Of a DNA stretch of 64,000 bases, positions 1 through 11,720 are shown in pieces. Below the pieces are notes generated by a model. It was not told the DNA's origin. It saw nothing but the letters and a program-made list of their open reading frames with translations, and did no database searches. Made by a program: the position numbers and the translations under genes. Every line of letters begins with the position of its first letter. The first letter of the stretch is position 1. The DNA comes from Plasmodium coatneyi (taxonomy: Eukaryota; Apicomplexa; Aconoidasida; Haemosporida; Plasmodiidae), in NCBI RefSeq assembly GCF_001680005.1, contig NC_033567.1, positions 2,418,001 to 2,482,000 on the forward strand, given 5' to 3'.

Positions 1-784
1 ACACAACTACAAAAGCATATGCATATTATACATGTATACATATATGCTTATTCGTATGTACAACTATAATGCTATTTTTTTTTCTTCTTCAAGTGGACAA
101 GTGGTGAACAGTTAACAGGGGCAACATTCAACATGGGGTGTTCATTCGAAGTGACCGCTTCAAGAATATATCTGTGCACATATGCAGAACAACCCACAAG
201 CTCATGCGCCTCACTTCATTAAAAGGAAGAAGGTGGAGAGAACATATGACAACAGTGAGCACACTCTTATGCGCACGCAGAGGGTGAGAAGTAGGACAAT
301 TAACAAAAGCTATCAAAAAATTATATTAAAAAGAATTATATATCAAAAAAAATGTATCATAAAAAGCACGTAGACATACTACTACAGTTCATTTTAATTA
401 AATATGGTTAAAACTGCACACATACCAACACACTTGTGTGTCTTTTCTTTTTTCCTCCTTTCACACTGGGAGCTAAAGAGGGATTTAAAAGAAAAAAAAA
501 AAAAAAAATGTGTGCAACACAGTGTTGTGCATATATATGGTTAGACAAAGGTCTTATATATATTTTTTAATTCTTTGCATGAATTAACTTATGCGTATCT
601 ACAAGTGCACATGCGCTACGCACGTATACATGTGTACACTCAGAAAACGCGCTGGCGAAAGGGAAGCATATGCAATCGTTTTCGCATGGGCTGCGTGAGC
701 GCTGGAACAATATTCAGAGAAAAAAAATACAAAATACGAAAAGTGAAATATAAAATATGCAATGAAAAAAAAAAACAAAACTAA

Positions 785-869
785 ACAACTGTAACTACAA
801 TTGCAACTACATCTGCAACTACAACTGCAACCACAACTGCAACTGCAACTACAACTACAACTGCAATGA
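785..869 (+). repeat. Imperfect ACAACTGCAACT tandem repeat
   Basis: About seven copies of a 12-bp unit, ACAACTGCAACT, with single-base variants. Read in the + frame it would encode a Thr/Ala repeat, but a TAA stop lies directly before it, the frame has no ATG and it closes soon after. It is therefore treated as a simple repeat and not as coding sequence. Confidence 0.8.
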
Positions 870-1346
870 CAAGCGCCACACGTTTCACTTCACACAAAGT
901 GCTTGCTTCTTTCGTTTGTTGCTCCTCGCTACTTATTCACTCTTAGCATGCGTCAACGCACGTAAGCTGGATATTTCCCACTACCACACGTGGTGCGAAT
1001 ATGTATCTACACGCAAATGTTTATACGATTGTGTGCACCGATGCGATTCACGAAAATAGATAGATCTCTCTTAGCGTTCTTTGGCGCGTCGCTCATGTTA
1101 ATTCGTTCGCTTTGTCAAGGCACCGTGACACGAAGACACACAAAGAGAGTTAATGCATGCTGGGGTGAAAGTATATCCCGGCAGGTATACGTACAACCAC
1201 ACAGACAACTGTACAGGTATCCGTTGCGCGTTGCGCAGTTCGGCACAACTGCCAGACGTGTTCGTGGGGAGCAGAAGTCCACTTCTGATCTCTGCTCAAG
1301 ATGCAGGAGCAGGTACACACACGGAGGCAGTCGCTTTATCTGTTTC

Positions 1347-1405
1347 TATACGTATGTATATGTATGTATATGTACGTATATGTATGTATATATATGCATA
1401 TACAA
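1347..1405. repeat. TATGTATA-type simple repeat
   Basis: Alternating purine-pyrimidine units of the form TATG/TATA/TACG over about 60 bp. This is a microsatellite common in Plasmodium intergenic DNA. Confidence 0.75.
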
Positions 1406-4400
1406 ATGTGTAGGTACATATATCGTTATACACAGCACGGCCTTGCCCAAGGCACGCAATTACATCGCACGAACACAGACACAAGTGGTTAAAGGCGTAA
1501 ACAGTTCGATATATATATGTACCTCCTTCAGCGTAGGCACATACGTATATTATACCTTCCGTTTATACCTTTTCTCTTTGCGCTCTTTTGCTTGTATTTT
1601 TTTTTTCTCTATTTTTCCCCTCACTTGTTTGTACGTAAAGCATATGTACATTTGTTAATAAAACAGCACTAGTGGAATGAACGAAGTACGCTTTAAAAGT
1701 ATGACACGTAATGGTTTGGAATTTACTTTTTTTCCAAGCTTGGAAATTTATGTTCGCGTTCACGATCGCGCTGAGTTCGCTCTTGTGATTTCGTTTGCTT
1801 TATTTTTTCAGGAGCAGGGGAAAATGCAGCAAAAAATTCACGTGCTCGATAGCGATCAGGGGCGGGGAATACATACAAAGTGAGCAGGGCACATGCAAGC
1901 AGGCAAAAGGTCGAGCGGTTAAACACGGCAATATGCAAGGCTCAGGTATGCAAAGCGCGGGTATAACAAATTCTTACAAAAGCGCAAGGCATACCCCGCG
2001 TATCAAACTACGCAATGTAAATATTACATGCACAGCTACATACGCGCAGGAGGGAATGCATTCATGCTTCCCGGAACAAGCGACCGCTTATGCGCAGTTG
2101 GAATATATATATAATTAATTATAGACAAATGGATACATACGTGTCAGCGCATGTATAAAATATATACAATATGGGGGAAAAAATTAACAAAGGCAAGAAC
2201 ATTTGAACAATTCGCAATTTTAAAAAAATTGCCTTAATTTGTAAATTATAAAAAAACGTAAAATATTAAATGTAAATGAATGGCTAACTGGACATTCGCG
2301 TTTTAAAAGTAAGACTTAGCAAAACATTTGTATAAAAAGCTTTGCATTTTCCAAAAGTATATACAATGGTCCAAAAGGAATTTTTTGAAAATAAAAAAAA
2401 TGGCAAAAGCATGCATGGAAATATGCATACAGCTAAACAAGTGGAAATAAAAAATATGACATAAATGGATGTTTTATGAGAAAAGTGTTATATTTACATG
2501 ATATATTTTATCTTTATATACTAAATTACATATATATATGGAAGTCTCATTTTTTAAATTTTGTATTTTATAAATATTGTCCATATGGGTTTAAAAGCAT
2601 AAACGAAGGAAAAAAGCACAGAAAGGCAATAAGCACTAAGCAAAATTGTCAAAAAAAAAAAAAAAAAAAAAAAAGTATATCAACTGTGATAAGGACCACT
2701 ATTACCCCCCCCTTTGAGAATTTTTCGTGTTCATGTAATTTAATTTACATTTAAAAAATTTTATTTTTCGCAAAAGTGGTAAAATAAATACAGAAATGGT
2801 AAAATACATTTGGGTAAAAATCTCACTTATGCGTAAATTTATACAAACAGATTAATTTGGAAAAAAATAAATATTCTATAAATTTATATCTTTCGCTCAA
2901 AAAGATACAAAGTGATTACTTTTTATTGCCCTCTTTTTTTTTTTTTTTTTCCCAAGAGGGGCAGGGTATATACATATATATATTATGCTCAAGGACAAAA
3001 TATATGCTTAAAATTATTGCGCTTGAAAGGGATGTATAAAAAATGGCAGAAAGTATATAGAAACAAGCGAAGGGGAACATAAACTGTACTGTATGTACAT
3101 ATAAAGGTACATCAATGTTTACGGAAAATTATAAATAACGAATGGTTATATTTTTATGTATTTATATGAAGCTGTCTCATAACATGTATATAATATGTAT
3201 ATGCGGGGGTATAATCGTCCAACGGTAGACGCGCTGAAAATTTTCCCCTTCGAATTTATTTTTTTAACTAGCGAAAAAAAAAAAAAAAAAAAAAAGGTAA
3301 TATTTGTTAACAACTAGAGGTATATCTGTAAAAATATTATGAACAAGTGAGAAAAAAAAAAAAAAAAATTATGAACAGTTCATAATTTATTAAAGCTTTT
3401 TTGTTAAGCATTTTATGTTCTTCTAATAAATTTTAAGAATGATGTTATAAAATAAGGGTAAGACATGTACTTATGTATCTCATTTGTACTGTTACGTTGG
3501 TTTGCTTTACATATAATGTAATATGTTATATTATATATGCATATATGCAAGGGGGGGTCGCTTTTTCATAATTTTCGGGAAGGCGGAAAATAGCAAGAAA
3601 TAAAATTCCCTGCCCAAGGGGTTACAATGTAGGCGCACCAATATGCGCAAAAACCATGTGACACATGGACAAATATGAATGTATAAGTGAGGAGCCCATG
3701 CGAGCGGCAAGCCCAATGGTTGCGCGTAATATCTCCTTTTTTACATACAATAATACGCTCATATATCTATGTATATACGTATACACATGCATCGAAGGGG
3801 GAGTTGTCTTATGCTGGTCCCCCGCGCGCCCGGTTGATAACTCTTGCATGCATATATTTTAAGTTGCCGCTCTTTTCCCTTTTTCCCGAATTATGTTTTC
3901 CCATATGGTACAGACATGCGGGGGAACAGATGGCAGAAAGAGATGAAAATTAATTATGAAAAGGTTATATGCAACATTCCAAAAAAATGTGAGCAATTTT
4001 CCAATCAATTCTGCCACAAGGCAGCATAATTATGGATCGGAAAGGGCTGTCTTACCAACTTGATAAGGAAAAAACAGCTTCAGCGCATCCTTAAATGCAT
4101 ATGTAAAATGCTATGCACATATATATTGTACAATTGTAGGTGAAACATGGCATTATGTGAAAAAGAGAAAAAAAAAAACTACAGGACATGTGATCAATTA
4201 ACATAGCAACTATGGCGACTCTCTCTGGTGGGGAATTATAAACATGAGAAAAGATTTAATTATATGGAGAGACATTTTCTCCACTTTAGCTTGCTTGGTG
4301 TACACGGGATTAAGGCGAAAGGGTTAAATGGACAGTGACGTATGGGGGCGGGTCACCATCATTAAAAAGGGGTAAATAAGTATGAATAGGAGGTTTAAGA

Positions 4401-6031
4401 TTCATATATGTATGTAAAGGTTCACCCGTTTGGCGAAGTTAAATGGGAAGGCATTTCGCTATTATAGACGCTTCCCCTATCTTACAGTTTGCAATCGTTA
4501 ATTTTCAGTAACTTTAAGCAGTATATTTTAAATTGCTTTTTTTCTTTCCTTTTCTCCACTTTTCCGAAAAAAAAAAAAAAATGAAAGTTTTCCAAAATTC
4601 ATTCTCTCTCTTCTTTTTTTTTTTGCCTTTTTCTTTTAAATTATGTTATAATAAAAAGACGCGTTTTTTTTTTCTTAAGAACACGATGAATTATACCTTT
4701 CGGGTAAGTACTTAACATTGGAGCAAATTTCTTTTTTTTTTTTTTTTTTTTTTCCCCGTTTTCCTTTTTCCCACGTGATAGATGGAGCATCGCAGCAGTG
4801 CGCACATTGGTACGGGGTCATTTTTACAATGGTTGATTTTTTTTTTTTTTTTTTTTTTTCCACTTTGAACCAGTTTCAAGTTTGACTAATGAAATTGATG
4901 AATTTTCTATGTACGCATAGATAATTCCTTTGAAAGAACGTTCCTTTGTGGGGTGCTCATTGTTTTAATTTTCCGTTTTGCTTTGCGACATCTGGTTTGT
5001 CATTTTGTTTTTTCTTTTTACCACTTCTGCACGTTTTCCCGCTATTACCACATAACCCGTTAAGTAAAATTTTCCGGGAGTTAACACACAAGGCAAAGTT
5101 GTTACAGTGGAGTGAAAAATTCCCCGAACAATTGCAAACAGATGTACGAAGACTGATTCTCTTTGCTTCTATATACATCTATTTGTTTACGTTTGCGCAA
5201 TTTTAACTTTGTCACACTTCTATTTTAAATTTTACCATTTTAAATGAGAGTGTGCACCACACTCTCCGTTGCGTAACGTTTTTGTCTAAATTTTTACTTA
5301 CTAATTTAATGTTCTCAACTTTGGTTAATTCACCAAATTTGAATGATTCCCCACATTTGAATGATTCCACATATTTTTTAAATTCAATAAACTACCAATG
5401 TGTGACTTCTCATCAATTTTGTACATAGGCACAAGTTCACACTTTGAGTAAATTTTAGTTCATCTTACGAGGGTTGGTCGAAATTTTCGATTTTACTACC
5501 AAATCTATTGGTACCTTTTTTTTCTTTTTTTCAATTTCTGTACGTAACAGTTAGACAGTCGAAAATGGAAATTTTATTTACGCATTTTCACCCTTATACT
5601 TTCAATAAATAACCAGAACGGACCAGCGAACAGACAAACGAACGAACGTCGCGTTGTACATATAAAATGGAGTCCCCTTTAACGTTGTCTTACACTTCGG
5701 CACAAGGGTTATAATGTGTGAGCAAAATAGCGAACAGATCATGTGCGATGAACAAATATCTGCCTGTCCAGTTTTGCCCACCCAGCCAGCTATATTAACA
5801 GGAAATGGCCACAATGTAGGAAAAATAAAAACCAGTTTGGAAAGAAATTTATAAAATGGTGAATCTTTTTGAGAAGTTTTCCCTGCAAATTGAAACTTAC
5901 GTGCCTCCAAACGGGACACAAAAGAGGAGACAGCTGCGTGCACACAAATGGGCAGTCAGGGTGGCGTCCTCCCAAGTTGTTGCAAAACGCCTGAACAGTC
6001 AGGTAAAAATTGTTATAAAAAAAAAAAAAAA

Positions 6032-6097
6032 ACGCAGTGGTGTTTTTCGCTACAAGTACAATTTGTTTGCAGTTCCTTTACAATTGCATGTGCACGA
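6032..6097 (-). ncRNA. Candidate small structured RNA, copy A
   Basis: Read on the minus strand, this ~66-nt unit contains a conserved core CACATGCAATTGTAAAGGAA, then a variable imperfect hairpin around a conserved loop holding GTAC, then AACACCACTGCG and a run of about 16 T. A closely similar unit lies in opposite orientation at 6680-6748. The T-run at the same place in both copies is what a Pol III terminator would look like. I do not recognise the family. The call rests on the paired conservation and one compensatory base-pair change. A dispersed repeat with no RNA product is the main alternative. Confidence 0.35.
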
Positions 6098-6679
6098 CTA
6101 ACCTCGTGTTTGCGGTCCTTTGGGGGTAACTCTTCCGAGATTTTCGCCCGAAGTACACACTACCCTGTTTCGAATAACACACATATTTAAGCCTCCGCTA
6201 TTGAGAAACGTTTTACAAACTGCGTTAAATTATGACGCCTTGAGGGTAAGTTTTTGAAAAGTTCTTACAGATGAATACGGCTAACATGGGATTCGTGAAA
6301 TGGAATAAAATTGCGTAGTTGTTAATACGTTTCCGTTCTTTTGCTTTTTCGCATAAGTGTATAAAGCTTGCATTTTCACGAACCAATGTTGCGTTGACTG
6401 CCCTCACTTGACCTTCCCATTCCACTGCACTTCATTTTTCCTTTTAGCGCACTTACAAGACAACTTGTTGGAATTTTTTTTCCCATTATCCCCCATACAG
6501 CCACGATAGGGCAATCTATTAGTGGACAAGATAAGCAATAATGCGATAAATAACGCATAAAGAAAAATATACTCCTTTTAATCACAAATTGGGAGCAGTA
6601 TTGGGGCAACTGGATTAACATTAGCCCTGACGTAACAATGTAACAACTTTTTACTGAGTTGTTTAAGTTACGAATGCTC

Positions 6680-6747
6680 GTCGGACACATGCAATTGTAA
6701 AGGAACTCCGAATAAATTATACTTATTCGGAAAAAAACACCACTGCG

Positions 6748-6748
<1 letters not shown>
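6680..6748 (+). ncRNA. Candidate small structured RNA, copy B
   Basis: Plus-strand partner of the unit at 6032-6097. After the shared core it forms a perfect eight-pair hairpin (CCGAATAA with TTATTCGG), then shares AACACCACTGCG and ends in a run of more than 20 T. In copy A the same hairpin position has a C-G pair where copy B has T-A. The sequence upstream, near 6635-6670, can also fold (AACAACT with AGTTGTT), but that part is not shared with copy A. Function is unknown. The two units point away from each other across a ~580-bp spacer. Confidence 0.35.
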
Positions 6749-6780
<32 letters not shown>

Positions 6781-6914
6781 CGTGAATAAGTTGGGAAAGG
6801 GACTTTTTAAACCCTCTATTAGTACCATAGAGCAGCTCCCAAAGGAAGAAATAAAATTTTATGGTAACTATGTTAAGCACTTCATGCCCTTTGCAGTTAT
6901 TATTATATATTAAT

Positions 6915-6985
6915 GGCTACTTAGTCTAGTGGTATGATTCTCGCTTTGGGTGCGAGAGGTCCCGGGTTCAATTCCCGGAGTAGCC
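6915..6985 (+). tRNA. tRNA-Pro (anticodon TGG)
   Basis: Complete cloverleaf. The seven-pair acceptor stem is GGCTACT with AGTAGCC. The anticodon stem CTCGC/GCGAG encloses loop TTTGGGT, giving anticodon TGG. The T-arm CCGGG-TTCAATT-CCCGG provides the B box. There is no intron. Nuclear tRNAs of Plasmodium are few, often single-copy, and lie scattered between protein genes as here. Confidence 0.97.
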
Positions 6986-8414
6986 CTATTTTTTTCACTA
7001 AGAAAAAAAATGGCCGTTCTTAGATGGAAAAAAGGATATTAAAGTATAAAAAGAAAATTTATTATTTTTACATATAAATATAATGTTTTCTCTTTTTTTT
7101 TTAAAGGTTCATTGCTTTAAAATTATAAATCTGCCGTTCAAGTGGGCTGTTACTTCCTTGCTATGCAAGCGTTCCTCAAAAAACTGGAAAGAAAATTTTT
7201 TTGTTGAATTTTCCCAATTTTTATTGCGGGTTTGTGTTGATAGTAGTAAGAAGGGTAAAACTGGTACGGCTTATTCTCAAGGGTTAATTTTTTTTCACTT
7301 TTTTCCCAACTTGAGCGGAAAAAAAAAAAACTGCTCGATTGAACAGCGAAGAGGTAAAATGTATACGGAAAGGTTATCTTTGTTGAGAATACTTGTGAAG
7401 TCTTTTTTTCTTTTTTTTTTTTTCTCTCTTTTTGTGTTGCTTTCGCAATGATTGGCGTATAAATAGGTACACAAAGAGTATGCGTGGCAAATTGGATGGG
7501 TCCTTTTTTTTTTTTATTTGCCGGCATGGGTGAAGGACAGATGGATTTAAAATGTTAACGAATTCCAAGTCGAAGGAAATATTTTTTCTTTATGAAAACC
7601 CAAACGAGTGTGTCCCTCGGCGCACATTCCATTTTTTGTCACACCAATTATGGAATGAAAAACTGCTCTCTCGTTCTTTCATCTGTTTCGATTGGGGTGC
7701 AAGTCCACGGAGGGAAATGTTCTGCCAATACGACGGAGCAGTAAGTGCGAGGAATGTTATTATTGCGTATTGCGCGTATATGTCTCTTACGCAGGACATG
7801 ATTAACAAGTGGTGACAGAACCGAATTAAATTTTTGTGTTCCACTGATGGGAATTACTCCGGCAGGTGCATCCACGAAAGTTGAGCATATTATTCACCGT
7901 GTGCACACGCATCCCCCAGGCTACATGTGTATATCAAATTCTCACATTCGTTTTTTCGTTCGTTCGTTTTTTTCTTTTTTTTCCCAAACGGGGAAAGTGA
8001 TGTAAAAATTGTGTGAAGATGAAAAAAAATATATATTCCAACAGGCTTATTAACTGATGGTGACCCTTTTTCGAAAACTGCTCACCGCCCCGGGTGTGTC
8101 GAAAGTCGATCTGCTCTGACTTGGGGATGTCCCCGAAAGGAAAATCTCTGTTCGCAGAAAGTGCATGAACGTTTCAACGGGAGATTAAAAATCAGATTCG
8201 CAAAGTGTGACATGGGTGCGAATACTGATAAGAGCGTGCTCTTAAAATAGTTGACGTCTCCACGTTCATGCACAGTACGCGCATATACACTCATGAGCAG
8301 CGCACACTTTCCCGGTTGGGCATTCTCGCGCGAAACGGGAGATCTGGCAACTGGTCTTCAGGAAGCGCTTTCAGACGGGAACCTGTGCGTTCTCCATTTC
8401 GTTCATCGAATGAG

Positions 8415-8446
<32 letters not shown>

Positions 8447-9219
8447 CTTTTGCACATTTCGTTCACTAATATAATGGCCGTTAAAAGCGCAACTGGGCTT
8501 TTTCTCCCCCAGGGTGAATTAAACGTGCATACAATGTTCTGGTACGCATTTGCATGTAAATACCTCGTTAAGTTTTAATTGTTCACACGCCTTTACTTTT
8601 TTATAAGAATATAAAAATACGCCTTCGGAAAATAAAAAAAAAATAAAATAAAAAATCAAAATTGATAAAGTTTTAAAAATATTCCCTGGTTAAACTACTA
8701 CTAATTAACCATTATGCGCGCGTATTTGTATTTATGCTTTCGTAATGGGGGACACGCTACACGAAATGTTTTCCAGCTTTTCCTCATTAATCTGTACTGC
8801 GTCTGTCCATATTGTCCCCCCATCATTGGGAAGTAAACACAAAAGTGTTTTTTTTTTTTTTCTTTCTCTGATGCGCGAATTGCGAAAAATGTGACAGTTT
8901 TACCCTTATGCAGTGCGTAACAATGGCGCGCAAGGAAGGTAACCCAAAAGGGCAATTGCGAAGAAGAGTAGTGCTACATATTAATTATTTTATATAAAAA
9001 GTATAAAACAAAAGGAAAAAAAAAAATCATGAAAAAATTATTTCTCATCTGTTTACCCAATTTATTTTTTTTATTTTATATTATATGGCCATTTTTTCTG
9101 TTCCTTTTCAATTTTCCCTTTTGTATTTGTAAACACATGCAATATATATATATGTATATATTATATATATATATATAATACGTACGCATTATGAATTCTG
9201 TTTTCTAATGGTGAAATTA
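6986..9219. other. Intergenic region between two tRNA genes
   Basis: Several overlapping open frames occur on both strands, but all are low-complexity or run through poly-A/T tracts (about 30 A at 8413-8443). None shows a domain, a signal peptide or consistent splice sites. An AT dinucleotide microsatellite lies near 9140-9180. Confidence 0.55.
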
Positions 9220-9291
9220 TAGCAGCGCGTGGTTTCGATCCACGGTCCTGGGGGTTATGAGCCCCCCACTCTTCCTCTGAGCTACGCTGCT
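9220..9291 (-). tRNA. Initiator tRNA-Met (anticodon CAT)
   Basis: The minus strand folds as a cloverleaf with acceptor stem AGCAGCG/CGCTGCT, so an A1-U72 pair, plus an A discriminator. The anticodon arm is GGGGG-CTCATAA-CCCCC, with the three consecutive G-C pairs characteristic of initiator tRNAs. The T-loop reads ATCGAAA where elongators have TTCRANT, as expected for eukaryotic initiators. These three features separate it from elongator tRNA-Met. Confidence 0.96.
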
Positions 9292-11720
9292 TTCAAAAAA
9301 AGTATGGGTACTAACAGTCTGCTTCATTTCGGCCAGCGGGGCTACAATACATGCGGCAATTTAATCAGGCCCATTTAGATCCAGTGCGGTATAATATTCC
9401 GTAAGGCACTTCGGAAGAGATCTCCACCTTACGAAGTGCAAGGGGAAAATAAAACAGCCATAAGGAGGCGGAGGGCTGGAACAGGTATAAATGTTCATTA
9501 CGCTGCGTATGCGGGGGAGCTATTTTCCCCACTCATCATTCTCACATAGGAGTAGAAATCCCAACATTACTGCGCCACGAACTTTGCTGCCATGTGGTAA
9601 TGACGTATCATATTTTTTTCCATCTCGCAATTCTCTTCTTTTTTTAATCCCGTATTTTCCCCAATTGGCTAAACAGTAAAGGTTCCAATCGTTCAACTCT
9701 TTTTTTGCCCTTTTTTTCATACCTATACTTTTGTTTCCAAAAAGTAACTTAAAAAAAAAAAATTCCCCACGAGTTAATTTCCCAAGCGCGAAAAGATAGC
9801 CACTTCTACGTTTCCCGTTTGGCAAAAAAAAAAAAAAAAAAAAAAAAGCCAAGTACGTACGTATATGCTCTTGCGTGTGAAAATTGTGGAAATAAAATAT
9901 ACTAGCGAAAGGGGGGGGACCTTTTACCATTTTAGTATCAACGTGTGCCAGTGACTAGCCAACTGTGTACTCTGAAGTACGAGCAGGGAATATACAAAGA
10001 AATTGCCCACTTGTAGAAAAAAAAAAGGAAATAAAATGATACTCTTGAGTAAGCCATATGGTGATCATCGGAGTGACTAGCCGTAGGATTCCTTTCCTGT
10101 GTCGCACCCACCTTATGCAGGAAGTACGGACATGCGAAAAAAGAACACCTTACCGGTGGGTGCACAAATGGAAGGGTAATCACCTCAATGGGGAAAAACA
10201 TTCCGAGGTGGCCCCTACAGTTGCGTCCCTTTTTAATAACAACTCACCATGGGGGTAATTCTTTTTCACGTGAGAATGTATAGCCTTGTTGAAAACTCCC
10301 AGCGAGGCAGATATTGTCTGTTCGGTCCCCCTTAACAATGTAGAACCCATGTATGCAATGTTAAGCTGTATATATGAATAAAAGAGGGGACACTTACTGG
10401 GTTGCTCTATCCTATTCCGCAATTCACAGAAAAAAGGAAAAATTGTTCCCCGAGGGCTGACACCTAGTGGGGAAGTGCATAGGTCCATATATAGGTACAT
10501 TTGTATGGAAACCCTTACCACGGTGCTAACCTGAAGCAGTTGCGATAACCACCGTCTAAGTTCACCCCAGGGGGGGCACTCATCAAGCGTTATGCCCCTA
10601 TGCGCTCAACGAGTGTAGCAAGCAAAATAAAGAAGCCATCCCTGTGTGTACTAAATTCGACGCGTTAAAAGAACACGTTCATACGTGAACGTAGAAAAAA
10701 GGGGAGCTCTACCTCCTGTAGTTTCACGATTATTAACATGGGAATAGTCTTTACAAAAAGGGTATGCCTCCCAACTGATCCGTCCAACGAGACAACATAA
10801 ATGAATGTGCCTCGTTTAAGAGGAACATCTCACGGATAGTCAATCCGTTTGGTGAATCATATAAGTGACTTTATCTGCCGATTTGTATGCCTGTCTCCTC
10901 CCGGGTAACATAACAGTGGGATCAAATTAGAGCCTGCAGAGGGGAGCTGTCCTAGTGAAGCACAAGCGTATGCCCCGCTGGTGCTGCTTCGAGACAGTTT
11001 CATGAACTTTTTTTTTTTTTTTTTTTAATAAATTGAGAAAAACTGCCAAACATGGGTGTGCCATGTGGGAGTTTGTCTTCATTGCTATGGCAAACCCCGC
11101 CAAATTGATAATCTGGGGCTTCACAATTTACCGGACGAAGTAGGGTCTCCCCCCCGAGTACTTTGGCCACGCGTTCTTTGCGTAGTGTCGGATGAAAGTT
11201 CACCTACGACTTCATGTCTCGTTTGTTACGCGCATAAATATGTATAGGTGTATGCATACATTTGTGTGTGTGCATTTATGTGTATGTGTTCCCCTGTTAT
11301 GGTTAGTTCAATCCTAGCCAGCTCATTTTACGGTAATAAAAATGCACTTGCGAAGCTTCTCCAGCAGATTCGCCCCGACACAATGGTAGGTATATAACCC
11401 CACAGGGAAGTGAAAAAAAAAAAAAAAAAAAATGTGCAACCGATGCGAGATATATAATTTTATCCTGGGGTTCCTCACCCTCCTGGCTGAAAAATTGCCT
11501 ACAATTATACACCACCTCCCCAAGTTCGTTGGCCCTACCGAACGGATAACTACATACTTGTGGTGAAAATGTGTCACTAACGGGGATAAGCGTCGTCTTA
11601 TGATTACTTATTTTACCCATTTACACGTGAGAGTAATTTGCCCCACAGAGGGAATTCCACAAGAGCGTCAACCAAATGTGAGTTTCTTCCTCCTTTTTTA
11701 CACCTCCTAAGAGGGAAAAA
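9292..11720. other. Intergenic region upstream of the kinase gene; possible short-exon gene
   Basis: GC content here is nearer to that of coding DNA than to the first few kilobases. No long ORF exists, but on the minus strand between 11,620 (ATG) and 9,955 (stop) a chain of short open segments with plausible GT..AG borders and compatible phases can be drawn. Nothing in the resulting peptide resembles a family I know, and other intergenic segments of similar GC also give open chains. I therefore do not call it a gene. The 3' part should contain the promoter of the downstream kinase gene. Confidence 0.35.

Larger units (their letters stand above)
1..6914. other. Gene-poor intergenic region
   Basis: No ORF in this stretch starts with ATG, has coding-like composition and resembles a known family. 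The longer open frames are low-complexity, begin at TTG/GTG, or run through poly-A/poly-T. The first 3.5 kb is AT-rich with (TATG)n-type repeats and homopolymer runs, and 3.5-6 kb is mixed. The only structured items I see are the Thr/Ala-coding-like dodecamer repeat, the TATG repeat and the small inverted-repeat pair, all listed separately. No centromere-like stretch of near-pure AT is present. Confidence 0.6.

Noticed and set aside
990..1658. 222-codon open frame (+)
   Set aside because: It begins at a non-ATG codon, runs through TATG microsatellite and T-runs, and shows no domain or coding bias.
3211..3245. tRNA-like string (GTCCAACGGTAGAC)
   Set aside because: Resembles a D-arm only; no anticodon or T-arm can be paired.
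2150..3500. Possible centromere
   Set aside because: AT-rich, but not the sustained near-pure AT with internal repeats described for Plasmodium centromeres.
6376..6828. 150-codon open frame (-) covering the candidate small RNA unit
   Set aside because: Contains poly-Lys from a poly-T tract and overlaps the conserved inverted unit; no homology.
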